The position numbers were made by a program, and so were the translations under genes. Under the pieces are notes generated by a model. That model saw only the letters and a program-made list of their open reading frames with translations, ran no database searches and had not been told where the DNA came from. A stretch of DNA of 64,000 nt from Pseudomonas borbori (lineage in GTDB: Bacteria > Pseudomonadota > Gammaproteobacteria > Pseudomonadales > Pseudomonadaceae): the NCBI RefSeq assembly GCF_900115555.1, contig NZ_FOWX01000002.1:62001-126000 (forward strand), in the 5' to 3' direction. This document shows positions 21,325-29,980 of the stretch, piece by piece. Within the stretch, counting starts at the first letter, position 1. Each line of letters opens with the position of its first letter.

Positions 21325-21334
21325 TTGTACACAA
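21325..21334. promoter_or_regulatory. TTGTACACAA operator candidate (gntR side)
   Basis: TTGTACACAA matches, with one change, the perfect palindrome TTGTATACAA found at 21692-21701 before the permease. On the minus strand it overlaps a TACAAT that could be the -10 of gntR, 108 bases upstream of the gntR start. FadR-type regulators bind similar GT-N2-AC palindromes. It is a candidate autoregulatory site. Confidence 0.45.
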
Positions 21335-21682
21335 TTCGACCAATTCACACAGGCTCCGTAGACCCATTGCGCCACCGCCCGATCGAAACGCAGCGCCCCG
21401 GCTGCGTCTGCCACTCTCGCCAGCCGCCTGATGCGCCTAAATCAATTTCTTATAAGAAGCGGGGCTGTTGCCAAAAAATCAACTCAAGACCCCATCGACG
21501 GCGTTAATGCCAGCGCCAGGAGCGCACACGACGAATGCCGAAAAGCCCCTGTTTTATCCTCTTATCTATCTGATTCAAATAGATTTTAAATGATATACGG
21601 CTGACCGTTTCCGCGTTGAAAACGGTGCGGACCGGCTAACGATAATCAGCCGACATCCGTCGTGCAAAACATAAAACATTAA

Positions 21683-21710
21683 TTGCTTTTTTTGTATACA
21701 ACAGCATAAT
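21683..21710 (+). promoter_or_regulatory. Permease promoter with embedded palindrome
   Basis: TTGCTT (21683-21688), 16 bases, then CATAAT (21705-21710) form a plausible sigma-70 promoter. The spacer contains TTGTATACAA (21692-21701), a perfect palindrome of the GntR/FadR type, so a bound regulator would block RNA polymerase. The surrounding 21218-21851 region, about 630 bases, has no gene and is AT-rich around 21540-21720. Confidence 0.5.
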
Positions 21711-21727
21711 CGCCTCAGTGTAGCTTT

Positions 21728-21743
21728 CTGACCTACCGGTCAA
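21728..21743. promoter_or_regulatory. CTGACC-N4-GGTCAA palindrome before permease
   Basis: CTGACCTACCGGTCAA has the same outer twelve bases as the site before xdhA (CTGACCATAGGGTCAA at 13777-13792); only the central four differ. In both places TTGACCCA follows after a short spacer. The shared pattern suggests one regulator for purine oxidation and purine uptake. It lies about 110 bases before the permease start. Confidence 0.6.
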
Positions 21744-21851
21744 CAATTGACCCAGTGAGCACACCCGAACGCACCACCTACCTCAGAGAGTCGAGCGTGC
21801 GCAGTACAGGCTCTGGGTGGTACACAACAAGAGAGATGAGGAGTTCCCACT

Positions 21852-23201
21852 GTGGAAAGCGCCAAACAAGAACAACATGCAACTCACGTCCAAGGGCTGA
21901 TCAAACCTGGCCTGCTCGATCGTTTCTTCAAGCTGACCGAACACCGTACCAGCATCAAAACCGAACTGCTGGCCGGCCTGACGACCTTCGTCACCATGGC
22001 CTACATCATCTTCGTCAACCCCAGCATCATGGCCAGTGCGGGCGTCGATCACGGCGCGGCCTTCGTTGCCACCTGCATAGGCGCGGCGCTGGGTTGCTTC
22101 CTCATGGGTCTATACGCCAACTGGCCGGTCGGCCTGGCGCCGGGCATGGGTCTGAACGCCTTCTTCACCTATACGGTGGTCGGCGAGATGGGCTATAGCT
22201 GGCAGATTGCCCTGGGTGCGGTGTTCATCTCCGGTGTGCTGTTCATGATCATGAGCCTGTCACGCATCCGCGAATGGCTGCTCAACAGCATCCCCATGAG
22301 CCTGCGTTTCGCCATGGGCGCCGGGGTCGGTCTGTTCCTCGGCCTGATCGGCCTGAAAACCGCGGGCATCGTCGTCGACAGCCCGGCCACCCTGCTGACC
22401 ATGGGCTCGTTCGGCGAACCCAGCGCGCTGCTGGCCGCCCTGTGCTTTCTGCTGATCGCGGTACTCAGCCACCGCAATGTGTTCGGCGCCATCCTGTTCA
22501 GCATGCTCGGCGTTACCGCCCTGGGCTGGGCCATGGGTCTGGTCGAGTACAATGGCCTGGTGTCGATGCCGCCGAGCCTGGCGCCAACCTTCCTGGCCAT
22601 GGATATCGCCGGTGCCTTCAACGTGGCGATGATCAGCGTGATTCTGGCCTTCCTCTTCGTCAACATGTTCGACACCGCCGGCACCCTGATGGGCGTGGCG
22701 CACCGGGCCAATCTGGTCGATGAAGACGGCAAGATCCAGAACCTGTCCAGGGCGCTCAAGGCCGACAGCACCTCCAGCGTGGTTGGTGCCCTGGTCGGTT
22801 GCCCGCCGGTGACCAGCTACGTGGAAAGTGCCTCGGGCGTTGCCGCCGGTGGCCGCACCGGTCTCACCGCGGTCACCGTTGGCCTGCTGTTCCTCGCGGC
22901 GATGTTCTTCGCCCCCCTGGCCGGAATGATTCCCGCCTTCGCCACCGCCGGCGCGCTGATCTATGTGGCGATGCTGATGATGAGCGGCATGGCGCATATC
23001 GACTGGAAGGACCAGACCGATACCATCCCGGCGATCGTCACCGTGGTGATGATGCCGCTGACCTTCTCCATCGCCAACGGTATCGCCCTGGGCTTCCTGA
23101 CCTACGCCACGCTGAAGCTGCTGACCGGCCAGCGCGACAAGGTTTCGGTCAGCCTGTATGTGTTGTGCATCATCTTTATCGCCAAGTTCGCCTTCCTGTA
23201 A
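21852..23201 (+). CDS. AzgA-type purine permease (NCS2 superfamily)
   Basis: The 449-residue polytopic protein resembles the AzgA/PbuG group of guanine-hypoxanthine permeases. It shows ELLAGLTTFVTMAYIIFVNP near the N-terminus, GLAPGMGLNAFFTYTVV, FVNMFDTAGTLMGVAHRANL and CPPVTSYVESASGVAAGGRTG, all family motifs, and a dozen or more hydrophobic segments. The start is GTG with GGAG eight bases upstream. Next to guaD and xdh, uptake of guanine, hypoxanthine or xanthine is the likely role; exact substrate is not deducible. Confidence 0.9.
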   Translation: MESAKQEQHATHVQGLIKPGLLDRFFKLTEHRTSIKTELLAGLTTFVTMAYIIFVNPSIMASAGVDHGAAFVATCIGAALGCFLMGLYANWPVGLAPGMGLNAFFTYTVVGEMGYSWQIALGAVFISGVLFMIMSLSRIREWLLNSIPMSLRFAMGAGVGLFLGLIGLKTAGIVVDSPATLLTMGSFGEPSALLAALCFLLIAVLSHRNVFGAILFSMLGVTALGWAMGLVEYNGLVSMPPSLAPTFLAMDIAGAFNVAMISVILAFLFVNMFDTAGTLMGVAHRANLVDEDGKIQNLSRALKADSTSSVVGALVGCPPVTSYVESASGVAAGGRTGLTAVTVGLLFLAAMFFAPLAGMIPAFATAGALIYVAMLMMSGMAHIDWKDQTDTIPAIVTVVMMPLTFSIANGIALGFLTYATLKLLTGQRDKVSVSLYVLCIIFIAKFAFL

Positions 23202-23222
23202 GGTTCACCCGAGCGATACCCG

Positions 23223-23250
23223 AGCCCTGGCGCATGGCGCCGGGGCTTTT
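23223..23250 (+). terminator. Intrinsic terminator after the permease
   Basis: AGCCCTGGCGC (23223-23233) and GCGCCGGGGCT (23237-23247) pair over 11 positions (one G-U) around an ATG triloop and are followed by TTTT. It lies 20 bases past the permease stop and before the LysE-family gene. Confidence 0.8.
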
Positions 23251-23269
23251 CCATATCAGGAGAGAATGA

Positions 23270-23896
23270 ATGAGTCTGGAAACCTGGCTGCTGTTCAGCA
23301 GCGCCGCGCTGGTCGTGATCCTGATCCCCGGGCCGCTGTCGCTGCTGATGGTCAGCAACAGCCTGAACTATGGCCTGCGCCGCTCATTGCCGGCGTTTCT
23401 CGGCGGGGTATCGGCTTCGATCTGCCTGCTCAGCACCTCGGCCCTGGGCCTGGGCGCCCTGCTGCTGGCCTCGGAGTCGCTGTTCCGCGCCCTGAAGATC
23501 GTCGGCGCACTCTACCTGTTCTACCTCGCCTGGCAGAGCTGGCAAGCCTCGCGCCAGGCGGCCAAGCCGGCCAGCGCCGAAGAACAGCCGGTCAATCCGG
23601 GCTTTCGCGCCATGTTCTGGCAGGCTTTCGGCCTGGGCGCCAGCAACCCCAAGGACATCCTGTTCTTCGCCGCCTTCCTGCCGCAGTTCATCAGCGCGGA
23701 CAAGCCGATGCTGAGCCAGCTGCTGGTGCTGATCGCCAGCTGGGCGGTGCTCGACCTGGGCTGCAAGCTGTTCTACGGCCTCAGCGCCCACGGTGCGGCG
23801 CGCTACCTGCGTTCGGGCAAGGGCCAGGTGTGGTTCAACCGGGTCAGCGCGGCCCTGTTTGGCGGTGCTGGCGCGGCCTCGCTGCTGAGCCGCTGA
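23270..23896 (+). CDS. LysE-family amino acid exporter
   Basis: The 208-residue membrane protein has the LysE/RhtB architecture: a first helix ending in the ALVVILIPGPLSLLMVSNSL signature (residues about 12-31), a GLRRSLPAFLGGVSAS stretch, a central hydrophilic loop (AKPASAEEQPVNPGFR) and two or three C-terminal helices, with GLGASNPKDILFFAAFLPQF typical of the family. Such proteins export amino acids or small related compounds. An AGGAGA site precedes the ATG. Substrate is unknown. Confidence 0.9.
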   Translation: MSLETWLLFSSAALVVILIPGPLSLLMVSNSLNYGLRRSLPAFLGGVSASICLLSTSALGLGALLLASESLFRALKIVGALYLFYLAWQSWQASRQAAKPASAEEQPVNPGFRAMFWQAFGLGASNPKDILFFAAFLPQFISADKPMLSQLLVLIASWAVLDLGCKLFYGLSAHGAARYLRSGKGQVWFNRVSAALFGGAGAASLLSR

Positions 23897-23925
23897 TTAA
23901 CCATAGAGCGGTTGCCCCACCCCCA

Positions 23926-24846
23926 TCAACCGTTCAGACGCTGGCGAAACAGCGCCTGATGCTCGCGGCACTGCTGGGCCGCCAGCAGGAATACGCCATG
24001 GCCGCCGCGCTCGAACTCCAGCCAGGTGAAGTCGACTTCCGGGTACAGGGCGCTGACATGCACCTGGCTGTTGCCGACTTCGACGATCAGCAGGCCCTTG
24101 TCAGTCAGATGATCGGCAGCTTCGGCCAGCATACGCCGCACCAGATCCAGACCATCCTCGCCGCACGCCAGGCCCAGGGCCGGCTCGTGCTGGTATTCGG
24201 CCGGCATGTCGGCGAAATCCTCGGCATCGACGTAGGGCGGGTTGGATACGATCAAATCGAAGCGCTGCCCCGGCAACCCGTCGAAGCCATCGCCCTGCAC
24301 GCTGTAGACGCGATCATCCAGCTGGTGCCGCTCGATATTCTGGTTGGCCACCTCCAGCGCCTGATACGACAGGTCGGCCAATACCACCTCGGCCTCGGGG
24401 AATTCGTAGGCGCAGGCGATGCCGATGCAGCCGGAGCCCGCACAGAGGTCGAGAATCCGCGTAGGTTCCTCGGGTAGCCAGGGCTGGAAATGTTGCTCGA
24501 TCAACTCGCCAATCGGTGAGCGGGGAATCAGCACGCGCTCGTCGACGATAAAGGGCAGGCCACAGAACCAGGCCTCGCCCAGCAGGTAGGCGGTCGGTAC
24601 GCGTTCCTCGATGCGCCGCTTGAGCAAGGCTTGCAGATGTGCGTGCTCGTCATCCTCCAGACGGCAGTCGAGGTAGCTGTCGGCGATCTGCCAAGGCAGA
24701 TGCACAGCCCCCAGCACCAACTGGCGGGCCTCGTCCCAGGCATTGTCGCTGCCATGACCGAAGAACAGCTCTTCGCGATTGAAACAGCTGACAGCCCAGC
24801 GGATGTAATCACGCAGGGTCCGTAAACGGGTAGGCACTGCAGTCAC
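23926..24846 (-). CDS. prmB: Ribosomal protein uL3 glutamine methyltransferase PrmB
   Basis: PrmB methylates a glutamine of ribosomal protein L3. The 306-residue protein has the N-terminal helical domain ([20 protein letters not shown]), the substrate-domain motif [17 protein letters not shown], the SAM-binding loop [14 protein letters not shown] and the catalytic SNPPYVD. The start is GTG at 24846, with AGGAG eight bases upstream; the longer frame upstream is not conserved. It is convergent with the LysE gene. Confidence 0.95.
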   Translation of the reverse strand: MTAVPTRLRTLRDYIRWAVSCFNREELFFGHGSDNAWDEARQLVLGAVHLPWQIADSYLDCRLEDDEHAHLQALLKRRIEERVPTAYLLGEAWFCGLPFIVDERVLIPRSPIGELIEQHFQPWLPEEPTRILDLCAGSGCIGIACAYEFPEAEVVLADLSYQALEVANQNIERHQLDDRVYSVQGDGFDGLPGQRFDLIVSNPPYVDAEDFADMPAEYQHEPALGLACGEDGLDLVRRMLAEAADHLTDKGLLIVEVGNSQVHVSALYPEVDFTWLEFERGGHGVFLLAAQQCREHQALFRQRLNG

Positions 24847-25024
24847 AAGAGTCTCTCCTGGCAAAAGTCGGCGCAGTTTAGCCGAAGCGCCCGAGCATGG
24901 CGTATGGCCGCAATTAAATAGCGTGCGGCCCATGCGACCCCGTGTCGCAGCGCCAGGCGTTCCGATATAATTTGTAACGAATTCTCAACCCCTCCCTACC
25001 CCTTCCTTTCGAGACCCACCACAA

Positions 25025-26314
25025 ATGGTCATAGAACCCTTCTCGCTCACGGGCTTGCTCGTGCTGGCGATATTCCTGCTTGGCATGACGCTTATCGTTT
25101 TTGAAGCACAATTGGAGATGGATAAATTCAAGCCGGCCATGTTCATGATGTCCGGTTTGATCGTCATCGGCGTCCACTACGCCATCAACGACCCCAACGG
25201 CGTGCAGTACTTCCTCCACGCGCAGAGCGAGACCAAGGAAGAACTGTTCGGCCTGATCGCCTTCATGGCGTTCATGTGGATGGTGGTCGAGCTGCTCAAC
25301 GAGCGGAACGTGTTCACCGCGCTCAACGGCTACCTGATGCGCAGGGGCCTGGGCGCCAAAGGCATGTTCTGGGCCACCGGCGCCCTGTCGGCACTGCTCT
25401 CGCCGTTTCTCAACAACATCACCACCGCGATGATCTTCGGCAAGACGGTGAAAAGCATCTCCACCCACCAGCGCTACACCCATGTGGCGCTGTGCAACAT
25501 CGTCGTGGCGTCCAACAGCGGGGTGTGGTTTCTCGGCACCTCGACCAGTCTGATGGTGGTGCTGGCCGGCAAGATCAGCATCGCCGGGCTGTTGCTGCTA
25601 ATTCCCTCGGCCCTGATCGGCTGGCTGCTGTTCGCCGCCACCCTGCACTTCTTCTATTTGCGCAAGCTCGACGGCCAGGACCTGATCCACCTGGCCGACG
25701 CTTCGGAAACCGGGCTCAAGCCCGGTGGCGCGGGGCTGGCCATCGTCGGTTTCTGCGCCGTGGTCGGTGCGGTGCTGTGCAACATCCTGCTCAAGGTCAG
25801 CATCGAATTCGCCATCGGCATCGGCCTGGGTCTGGTCGCCCTCTACGCCTGGTTGCTGATGCGCCGCGGCATCGAACTGCCCTGGCAGGATCAGCTGCAG
25901 AAGGTCGAATGGAACGCCCTGCTGTTCTTTATCGGCATCATCACCTCGGTTGCCTGCCTCAACCACGTCGGCTGGCTGACCTATATCTCGCAACTGTTCG
26001 AGATGATGAGTCCCACCGGGGTCAACGTGATTCTCGGCATCGCCTCCGGGGTCATGGATAACGTGCCGGTCGAGGCCGCCGCGCTGATGTCCAACCCGCA
26101 ACTGGGCCTCGATCAGTGGGCACTCAACGCCTTGATGGTCGGGATCGGCGGCTCGTTGACCGTGGTCGGCTCTGCCGCCGGGGTCATGGCCATGTCGCTG
26201 GACAAGAGCTACAGCTTCGGCGTGCACCTGAAGTTCCTGCCGGCCATTCTGGTCAACTTCTTCGGCTCGCTGGGCATCTGGTACCTGCAGTTCCAGGTTC
26301 TCGGCCTCCATTGA
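25025..26314 (+). CDS. nhaD: NhaD-type sodium:proton antiporter
   Basis: The 429-residue protein is a polytopic member of the ion transporter superfamily and matches the NhaD group: the first helices (LLVLAIFLLGMTLIVFEAQL), the MWMVVELLNERNVFTALNGY region, the SPFLNNITTAMIFGK motif and SNSGVWFLGTSTSLMVV, and a second half with GVMDNVPVEAAAL. NhaD exchanges Na+ or Li+ for protons at the inner membrane. It appears to be a single-gene unit. Confidence 0.85.
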   Translation: MVIEPFSLTGLLVLAIFLLGMTLIVFEAQLEMDKFKPAMFMMSGLIVIGVHYAINDPNGVQYFLHAQSETKEELFGLIAFMAFMWMVVELLNERNVFTALNGYLMRRGLGAKGMFWATGALSALLSPFLNNITTAMIFGKTVKSISTHQRYTHVALCNIVVASNSGVWFLGTSTSLMVVLAGKISIAGLLLLIPSALIGWLLFAATLHFFYLRKLDGQDLIHLADASETGLKPGGAGLAIVGFCAVVGAVLCNILLKVSIEFAIGIGLGLVALYAWLLMRRGIELPWQDQLQKVEWNALLFFIGIITSVACLNHVGWLTYISQLFEMMSPTGVNVILGIASGVMDNVPVEAAALMSNPQLGLDQWALNALMVGIGGSLTVVGSAAGVMAMSLDKSYSFGVHLKFLPAILVNFFGSLGIWYLQFQVLGLH

Positions 26315-26321
26315 CCGAGCG

Positions 26322-26344
26322 GCGCCCGGCGATCGGCCGGGCGC
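26322..26344. terminator. GC-rich hairpin between convergent genes
   Basis: GCGCCCGGC (26322-26330) and GCCGGGCGC (26336-26344) form a perfect nine-pair stem around GATCG, just after the nhaD stop and before the stop of the small minus-strand gene. There is no U-tract, so it may protect 3' ends rather than terminate by itself. Confidence 0.5.
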
Positions 26345-26358
26345 TCGCTCTGAGGCGC

Positions 26359-26496
26359 TCACTCGGTTTTCTTGCGCCGCGGTGCGCGCAAGGACGGCTC
26401 ACCCGGCGCGCGCCTGAGTTCGCGCAACACCGCGATGGAAACCGCCAGGGCGAACAACAACCAGAAATGTGCGGAAAATACTGATAGCAGATCCAT
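26359..26496 (-). CDS. Small single-span membrane protein (45 aa)
   Basis: A 45-codon frame begins MDLLSVFSAHFWLLFALAVS, continues IAVLRELRRAPGEP and ends in a basic tail (RAPRRKKTE). AAGGAG lies seven bases before the ATG. Residues about 6-24 form one membrane helix, and the positive tail predicts a cytoplasmic C-terminus. I do not recognise the family. It is convergent with nhaD and divergent from the isochorismatase-type gene. The good ribosome-binding site and amphipathic composition support a real gene. Confidence 0.6.
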   Translation of the reverse strand: MDLLSVFSAHFWLLFALAVSIAVLRELRRAPGEPSLRAPRRKKTE

Positions 26497-26641
26497 AAGC
26501 AACTCCTTTTGCGTACGACTCCAGACCCTCTGGATAGGTTCGATTCTGTTCGTCGCCGCGCTCGCGCGTCGAAGAGGTTCACAGCAGCGTCACACAAGCG
26601 GACAATGAGTGCTGTCGTCCGCGCCAGCGAGGAGTTAGGTC

Positions 26642-27238
26642 ATGTCTCATCCGCAAACACTGTTTCAGCTCACAGGGCGCAGCCATGCCCCCGCCACCCT
26701 GGGCAATGCGACCCTGCTGATCATCGACGTCCAGGAGGAGTACCGCAGCGGCGTGCTGCAGCTGCCAGGGCTCGACTCGGCACTCGCGGAGATCGCCAAA
26801 CTGCTGACCGCCGCACGCAACACCGGCGCTTCCATCGTCCACGTCAAGCATCTGGGAATTCCCGACGGCCTGCTCGACCCCCGCGGCCCCCGCGGCCACC
26901 ACCTGCCCGAGGTCGCACCCTTGCCGGGCGAAATCGTGGTGGAAAAACGCATGCCCAACGCCTTCTCCGGGACCGAGTTACATGACCAGCTGCAAGCGCT
27001 TGGCCACCTCGACCTGATCGTCTGCGGCTTCATGACCCACTCGAGCATCAGCACCACGGTGCGCGCGGCCAAGGACTATGGCTACCGCTGCACGGTGGTC
27101 GACACCGCCTGCGCTACCCGCGACCTGCCGACACTGGACGGCAAGGTCATCAGCGCCGCCGACATGCACCGCGCGGAGATCATCGCCCTGGCCGACAACT
27201 TCGCGGCGGTGGTGCCGCAAGCCAGCGCCCTGATCTGA
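26642..27238 (+). CDS. Isochorismatase-family protein lacking the catalytic Cys
   Basis: The 198-residue protein has the isochorismatase/cysteine hydrolase fold: LLIIDVQEEYRSG with the catalytic aspartate (D29), VEKRMPNAFSGTELHDQL with the lysine (K102) and VCGFMTHSSISTTVRAAKD. In cysteine hydrolases the last motif has the nucleophilic Cys at the position of S135 (usual form MTHMCVS). Here it is Ser, as in true isochorismatases, which do not use a Cys. So an amidase role is doubtful. Substrate is unknown. It is a lone gene on the plus strand. Confidence 0.85.
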   Translation: MSHPQTLFQLTGRSHAPATLGNATLLIIDVQEEYRSGVLQLPGLDSALAEIAKLLTAARNTGASIVHVKHLGIPDGLLDPRGPRGHHLPEVAPLPGEIVVEKRMPNAFSGTELHDQLQALGHLDLIVCGFMTHSSISTTVRAAKDYGYRCTVVDTACATRDLPTLDGKVISAADMHRAEIIALADNFAAVVPQASALI

Positions 27239-27338
27239 CCCCCAGACCAGGTCACATCCTGCGGCCAAGCTTGGCATGCCACCGGAACCACCATAATGTA
27301 TGCCGGCCAAACCGCCGATACCCACTAAGGAAGTCGGA

Positions 27339-27659
27339 ATGAAGTTATCCGATGGTTTCGATGCTCGTCGCCTGCGCCCGCGCGGGCCGGGCAGCTGGCG
27401 CATGCGCCTCGCAGCCATGCTGGCAGCCCTGCTTGCCGCCTTCGGCGTGTTGCTGGCGATGGCCGGCGCAGCCAGCCTGCTCGGCCGGGCCCCGGCGCTT
27501 GGTGCGCTGAACGATTCGACCGGCGCAGCCGCGGTATTGCTGGGACTCGGTTTATTCCTGCTGTGGGCCGGCATCGCGGTGTGGCGCCTGTGCCGACGCC
27601 GCCTGCGTCGTCCCAGCGATTTGAGCATGGCTCCGCACCTGATGAAGAAACGCGACTGA
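27339..27659 (+). CDS. Small two-helix membrane protein
   Basis: From the ATG at 27339 (AAGGA seven bases upstream) the protein has 106 residues. It has two hydrophobic segments, LAAMLAALLAAFGVLLAMAG and AVLLGLGLFLLWAGIAVWRL, with Arg-rich flanks (FDARRLRPRGPGSWRMR and RRRLRRPS). I do not recognise the family. A 13-codon upstream extension (MPAKPPIPTKEVG) lacks a ribosome-binding site. Topology by charge suggests both ends are cytoplasmic. Confidence 0.65.
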   Translation: MKLSDGFDARRLRPRGPGSWRMRLAAMLAALLAAFGVLLAMAGAASLLGRAPALGALNDSTGAAAVLLGLGLFLLWAGIAVWRLCRRRLRRPSDLSMAPHLMKKRD

Positions 27660-27791
27660 CGGTCGCCTCATCGATCGAGGCGACACCAAAGCCTCAGAGT
27701 TTGTGAAACTATCGAGCGCCGTCACAGTAGGCGAGAGTTTTTTCACAAGTTCTCAGCCTTGGTTACACTAGCGGCCTTCGCGGAGGCCCAG

Positions 27792-28364
27792 ATGCAAGAC
27801 GACAGCAGAGAAGACAACGACAGCGCCCTGTTCAAAGCCGAGTTGCGTGGCGTCAAGCCGCTCAAGCACGACCGCGCCGACACCGGCAAAGCCAAGCCCG
27901 ACCGTAAACACCTGGCCAGCCTGCGCCAGGCGGCAAGCGTGCGCGTGGATACGGTAAAAGTCGACGGCCTGTCCGACCAGTTCGTCATCGACGTCGGCGC
28001 GGAAGACCCGCTGTACTGGGCCGCCAATGGCGTGCAGGAAGGCCAGATGCGCAAGCTCAAACTCGGCCAGATCGGCTTCGATGGCAGCCTCGACCTGCAC
28101 GGCATGAGCGTGGAGAAGGCCCGCGACACCCTGTGGGAGTTCCTCGCCGAAGCCAGCAAGCTGGAAGTACGCTGCGTGCGCATCACCCACGGCAAGGCCG
28201 TGCGCATGGACGGACGCAAGCCGATGATCAAGAGCCACGTCAACACCTGGCTGCGCCAGCATCCCCAGGTGCTGGGCTTCACCTCCTGCCTGGCCAAGCA
28301 TGGCGGCACCGGAGCGGTGTACGTGATGCTCAAACGCACCATGCTCGATGGCCGCGACGAATAG
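27792..28364 (+). CDS. Smr-domain protein (SmrA/YdaL type)
   Basis: The 190-residue protein has the acidic N-terminal region of the SmrA/YdaL family (QDDSREDNDSALFKAELRGV) and a C-terminal Smr domain with LDLHGMSVEKARDTLWEFL, the ITHGK motif and the GGTGAVYVMLK end. Smr domains have DNA- or RNA-nicking activity. GGAGG lies six bases before the ATG at 27792; the 11-codon extension upstream is not supported. It is followed by folE after about 160 bases. Confidence 0.88.
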   Translation: MQDDSREDNDSALFKAELRGVKPLKHDRADTGKAKPDRKHLASLRQAASVRVDTVKVDGLSDQFVIDVGAEDPLYWAANGVQEGQMRKLKLGQIGFDGSLDLHGMSVEKARDTLWEFLAEASKLEVRCVRITHGKAVRMDGRKPMIKSHVNTWLRQHPQVLGFTSCLAKHGGTGAVYVMLKRTMLDGRDE

Positions 28365-28525
28365 GCGGCGAAGATCTTTATAAGGCTCTGCCCCCTTAAG
28401 CTACTGAGCCAAAGGCCGGCCCACCGCTGAGGCAGTCTGTCGCGCGCCGCTCTTGCCAGCGGGGCGGCCGCACCCTACCCTGCGCCCCCTGTTCTCATCC
28501 TTTATGAAGGTCCACAGGAAGATCC

Positions 28526-29074
28526 ATGTCCCTGGAACAAAACTACACGGCAATCCTCGGCCAGATCGGCGAAGACGCGTCCCGCGAAGGCCTGCTCGAC
28601 ACCCCCAAGCGCGCCGCCAAGGCCATGCAATACCTCTGCCGCGGCTACCAGCAGACCCTGGAAGAGGTCACCAACGGCGCGCTGTTCAGCTCCGACAACA
28701 GCGAAATGGTGCTGGTCAAGCACATCGAGCTGTATTCGCTGTGCGAGCACCACCTGCTGCCGTTCATCGGCAAGGCCCACGTCGCCTACATCCCCAATGG
28801 CAAGGTGCTCGGCCTGTCCAAGGTCGCGCGGATCGTCGACATGTTCGCCCGCCGCCTGCAGATCCAGGAAAACCTCAGCCGGCAGATCGCCGAAGCCGTC
28901 CAGGAGGTCACCGGCGCCCTCGGCGTCGCCGTGGTGATCGAAGCCCAGCACATGTGCATGATGATGCGCGGGGTGGAAAAGCAGAACTCCTCGATGGTCA
29001 CCTCGGTGATGCTCGGCGAGTTCCGCGACAATGCCGCCACCCGCAGCGAATTTCTCAGCCTGATCAATAACTGA
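28526..29074 (+). CDS. folE: GTP cyclohydrolase I FolE
   Basis: FolE converts GTP to 7,8-dihydroneopterin triphosphate, the first step of tetrahydrofolate synthesis. The 182 residues include the zinc site in [10 protein letters not shown] (C73, H76) with C144 of QHMCMMMRG, plus the active-site regions [19 protein letters not shown] and [14 protein letters not shown]. The ATG follows AGGAAG. Pseudomonads carry more than one folE copy; which one this is cannot be settled here. Confidence 0.95.
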   Translation: MSLEQNYTAILGQIGEDASREGLLDTPKRAAKAMQYLCRGYQQTLEEVTNGALFSSDNSEMVLVKHIELYSLCEHHLLPFIGKAHVAYIPNGKVLGLSKVARIVDMFARRLQIQENLSRQIAEAVQEVTGALGVAVVIEAQHMCMMMRGVEKQNSSMVTSVMLGEFRDNAATRSEFLSLINN

Positions 29075-29130
29075 TCGATTCCACAGCATGAGCAAACCGG
29101 GCTAACGACAATCTGCAGCCTGATGCCGAC

Positions 29131-29153
29131 GACCCGGCTTTTGCAGCCGGGTC
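29131..29153. terminator. Hairpin between folE and the convergent gene
   Basis: GACCCGGC (29131-29138) and GCCGGGTC (29146-29153) form an eight-pair stem around TTTTGCA. It lies between two convergent stop codons; there is no U-tract on either side, so its role as terminator is tentative. Confidence 0.4.
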
Positions 29154-29165
29154 CGACGCGGCCTG

Positions 29166-29822
29166 CTAGTGCGCGGCTTCGCCCTGAAAATCCCCCACAA
29201 GCAGCGGCGCATCCTCGGCGAACAAATGCGGATAGACCGCCGCCAAATGGCCGAAGAACAGCTCCAGCGGCACGTCGGCGAAACGGCCATGGTCGAGCAG
29301 ATATTCCATGTAACGCTGTCCCTCCCGGTTGAACGGATGGAACACGCTGTCGCCAAGCCCATCGAACTCCAGCGGCGCCACCTCGAATAGCCGGCACAGC
29401 TGCAGATTGAACGCCGGCGTGGCCTTGACCCAGCGCCCCCGCAGATACAACTCGGTATAGCCATGCATGGCGAACACCTCGCTGCGCAGCAGTTCCAGCA
29501 GCCGCGGGGTGGCCAGGTGGTTACGCACATCGGCCAGACCGATGCGCGCCGGAATCCCACAATGCCGCGCACAGGCCGCCAGCAGTGTGGCCTTCGGCAC
29601 GCAGTAGCTCTCGCCATTGAGAAGCGCATGGCTGCCTTTCAGCGTTTGCGGATCACGACTGAATGTATAAGGGTTGTAGCGAATACCATCGCGCACCGCG
29701 TAATACAGCCCGACCGCCTGCTCCACCGGATCGCGACTGCTGCCGCGCGACTTTTCCGCGAATTCGACCAACGCCGGGTGGTCACTATCGATGCAGCGGC
29801 CGGGCTCCAGGTATTCACGCAT
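29166..29822 (-). CDS. Transglutaminase-like protein
   Basis: The 218-residue protein has a transglutaminase-like core: the cysteine in NGESYCVPKATLLAACAR (C74) and the histidine in VFAMHGYTELYL (H120). The place of the usual third residue, an aspartate in a DPT-like motif, here reads ATPAFN (T135). It carries no signal peptide. Start: ATG at 29822 with GGAG upstream; the longer frame has no such site. It could be a cysteine protease or an amidase; the substrate is unknown. Confidence 0.8.
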   Translation of the reverse strand: MREYLEPGRCIDSDHPALVEFAEKSRGSSRDPVEQAVGLYYAVRDGIRYNPYTFSRDPQTLKGSHALLNGESYCVPKATLLAACARHCGIPARIGLADVRNHLATPRLLELLRSEVFAMHGYTELYLRGRWVKATPAFNLQLCRLFEVAPLEFDGLGDSVFHPFNREGQRYMEYLLDHGRFADVPLELFFGHLAAVYPHLFAEDAPLLVGDFQGEAAH

Positions 29823-29980
29823 TGGGGGTTCTCCGTGATAGAGCACCCAGTCTAACGACGCCGTGCGGGTGCGTGTCACGACACTCCGGCCAAGCTCGGC
29901 GCCCTTGCCGCCATCTTTGTATGGATGCCGACTAGACTCATCCTTGGTTCTTTCCTACTCGTCGTCATGGAGGATTTTGC

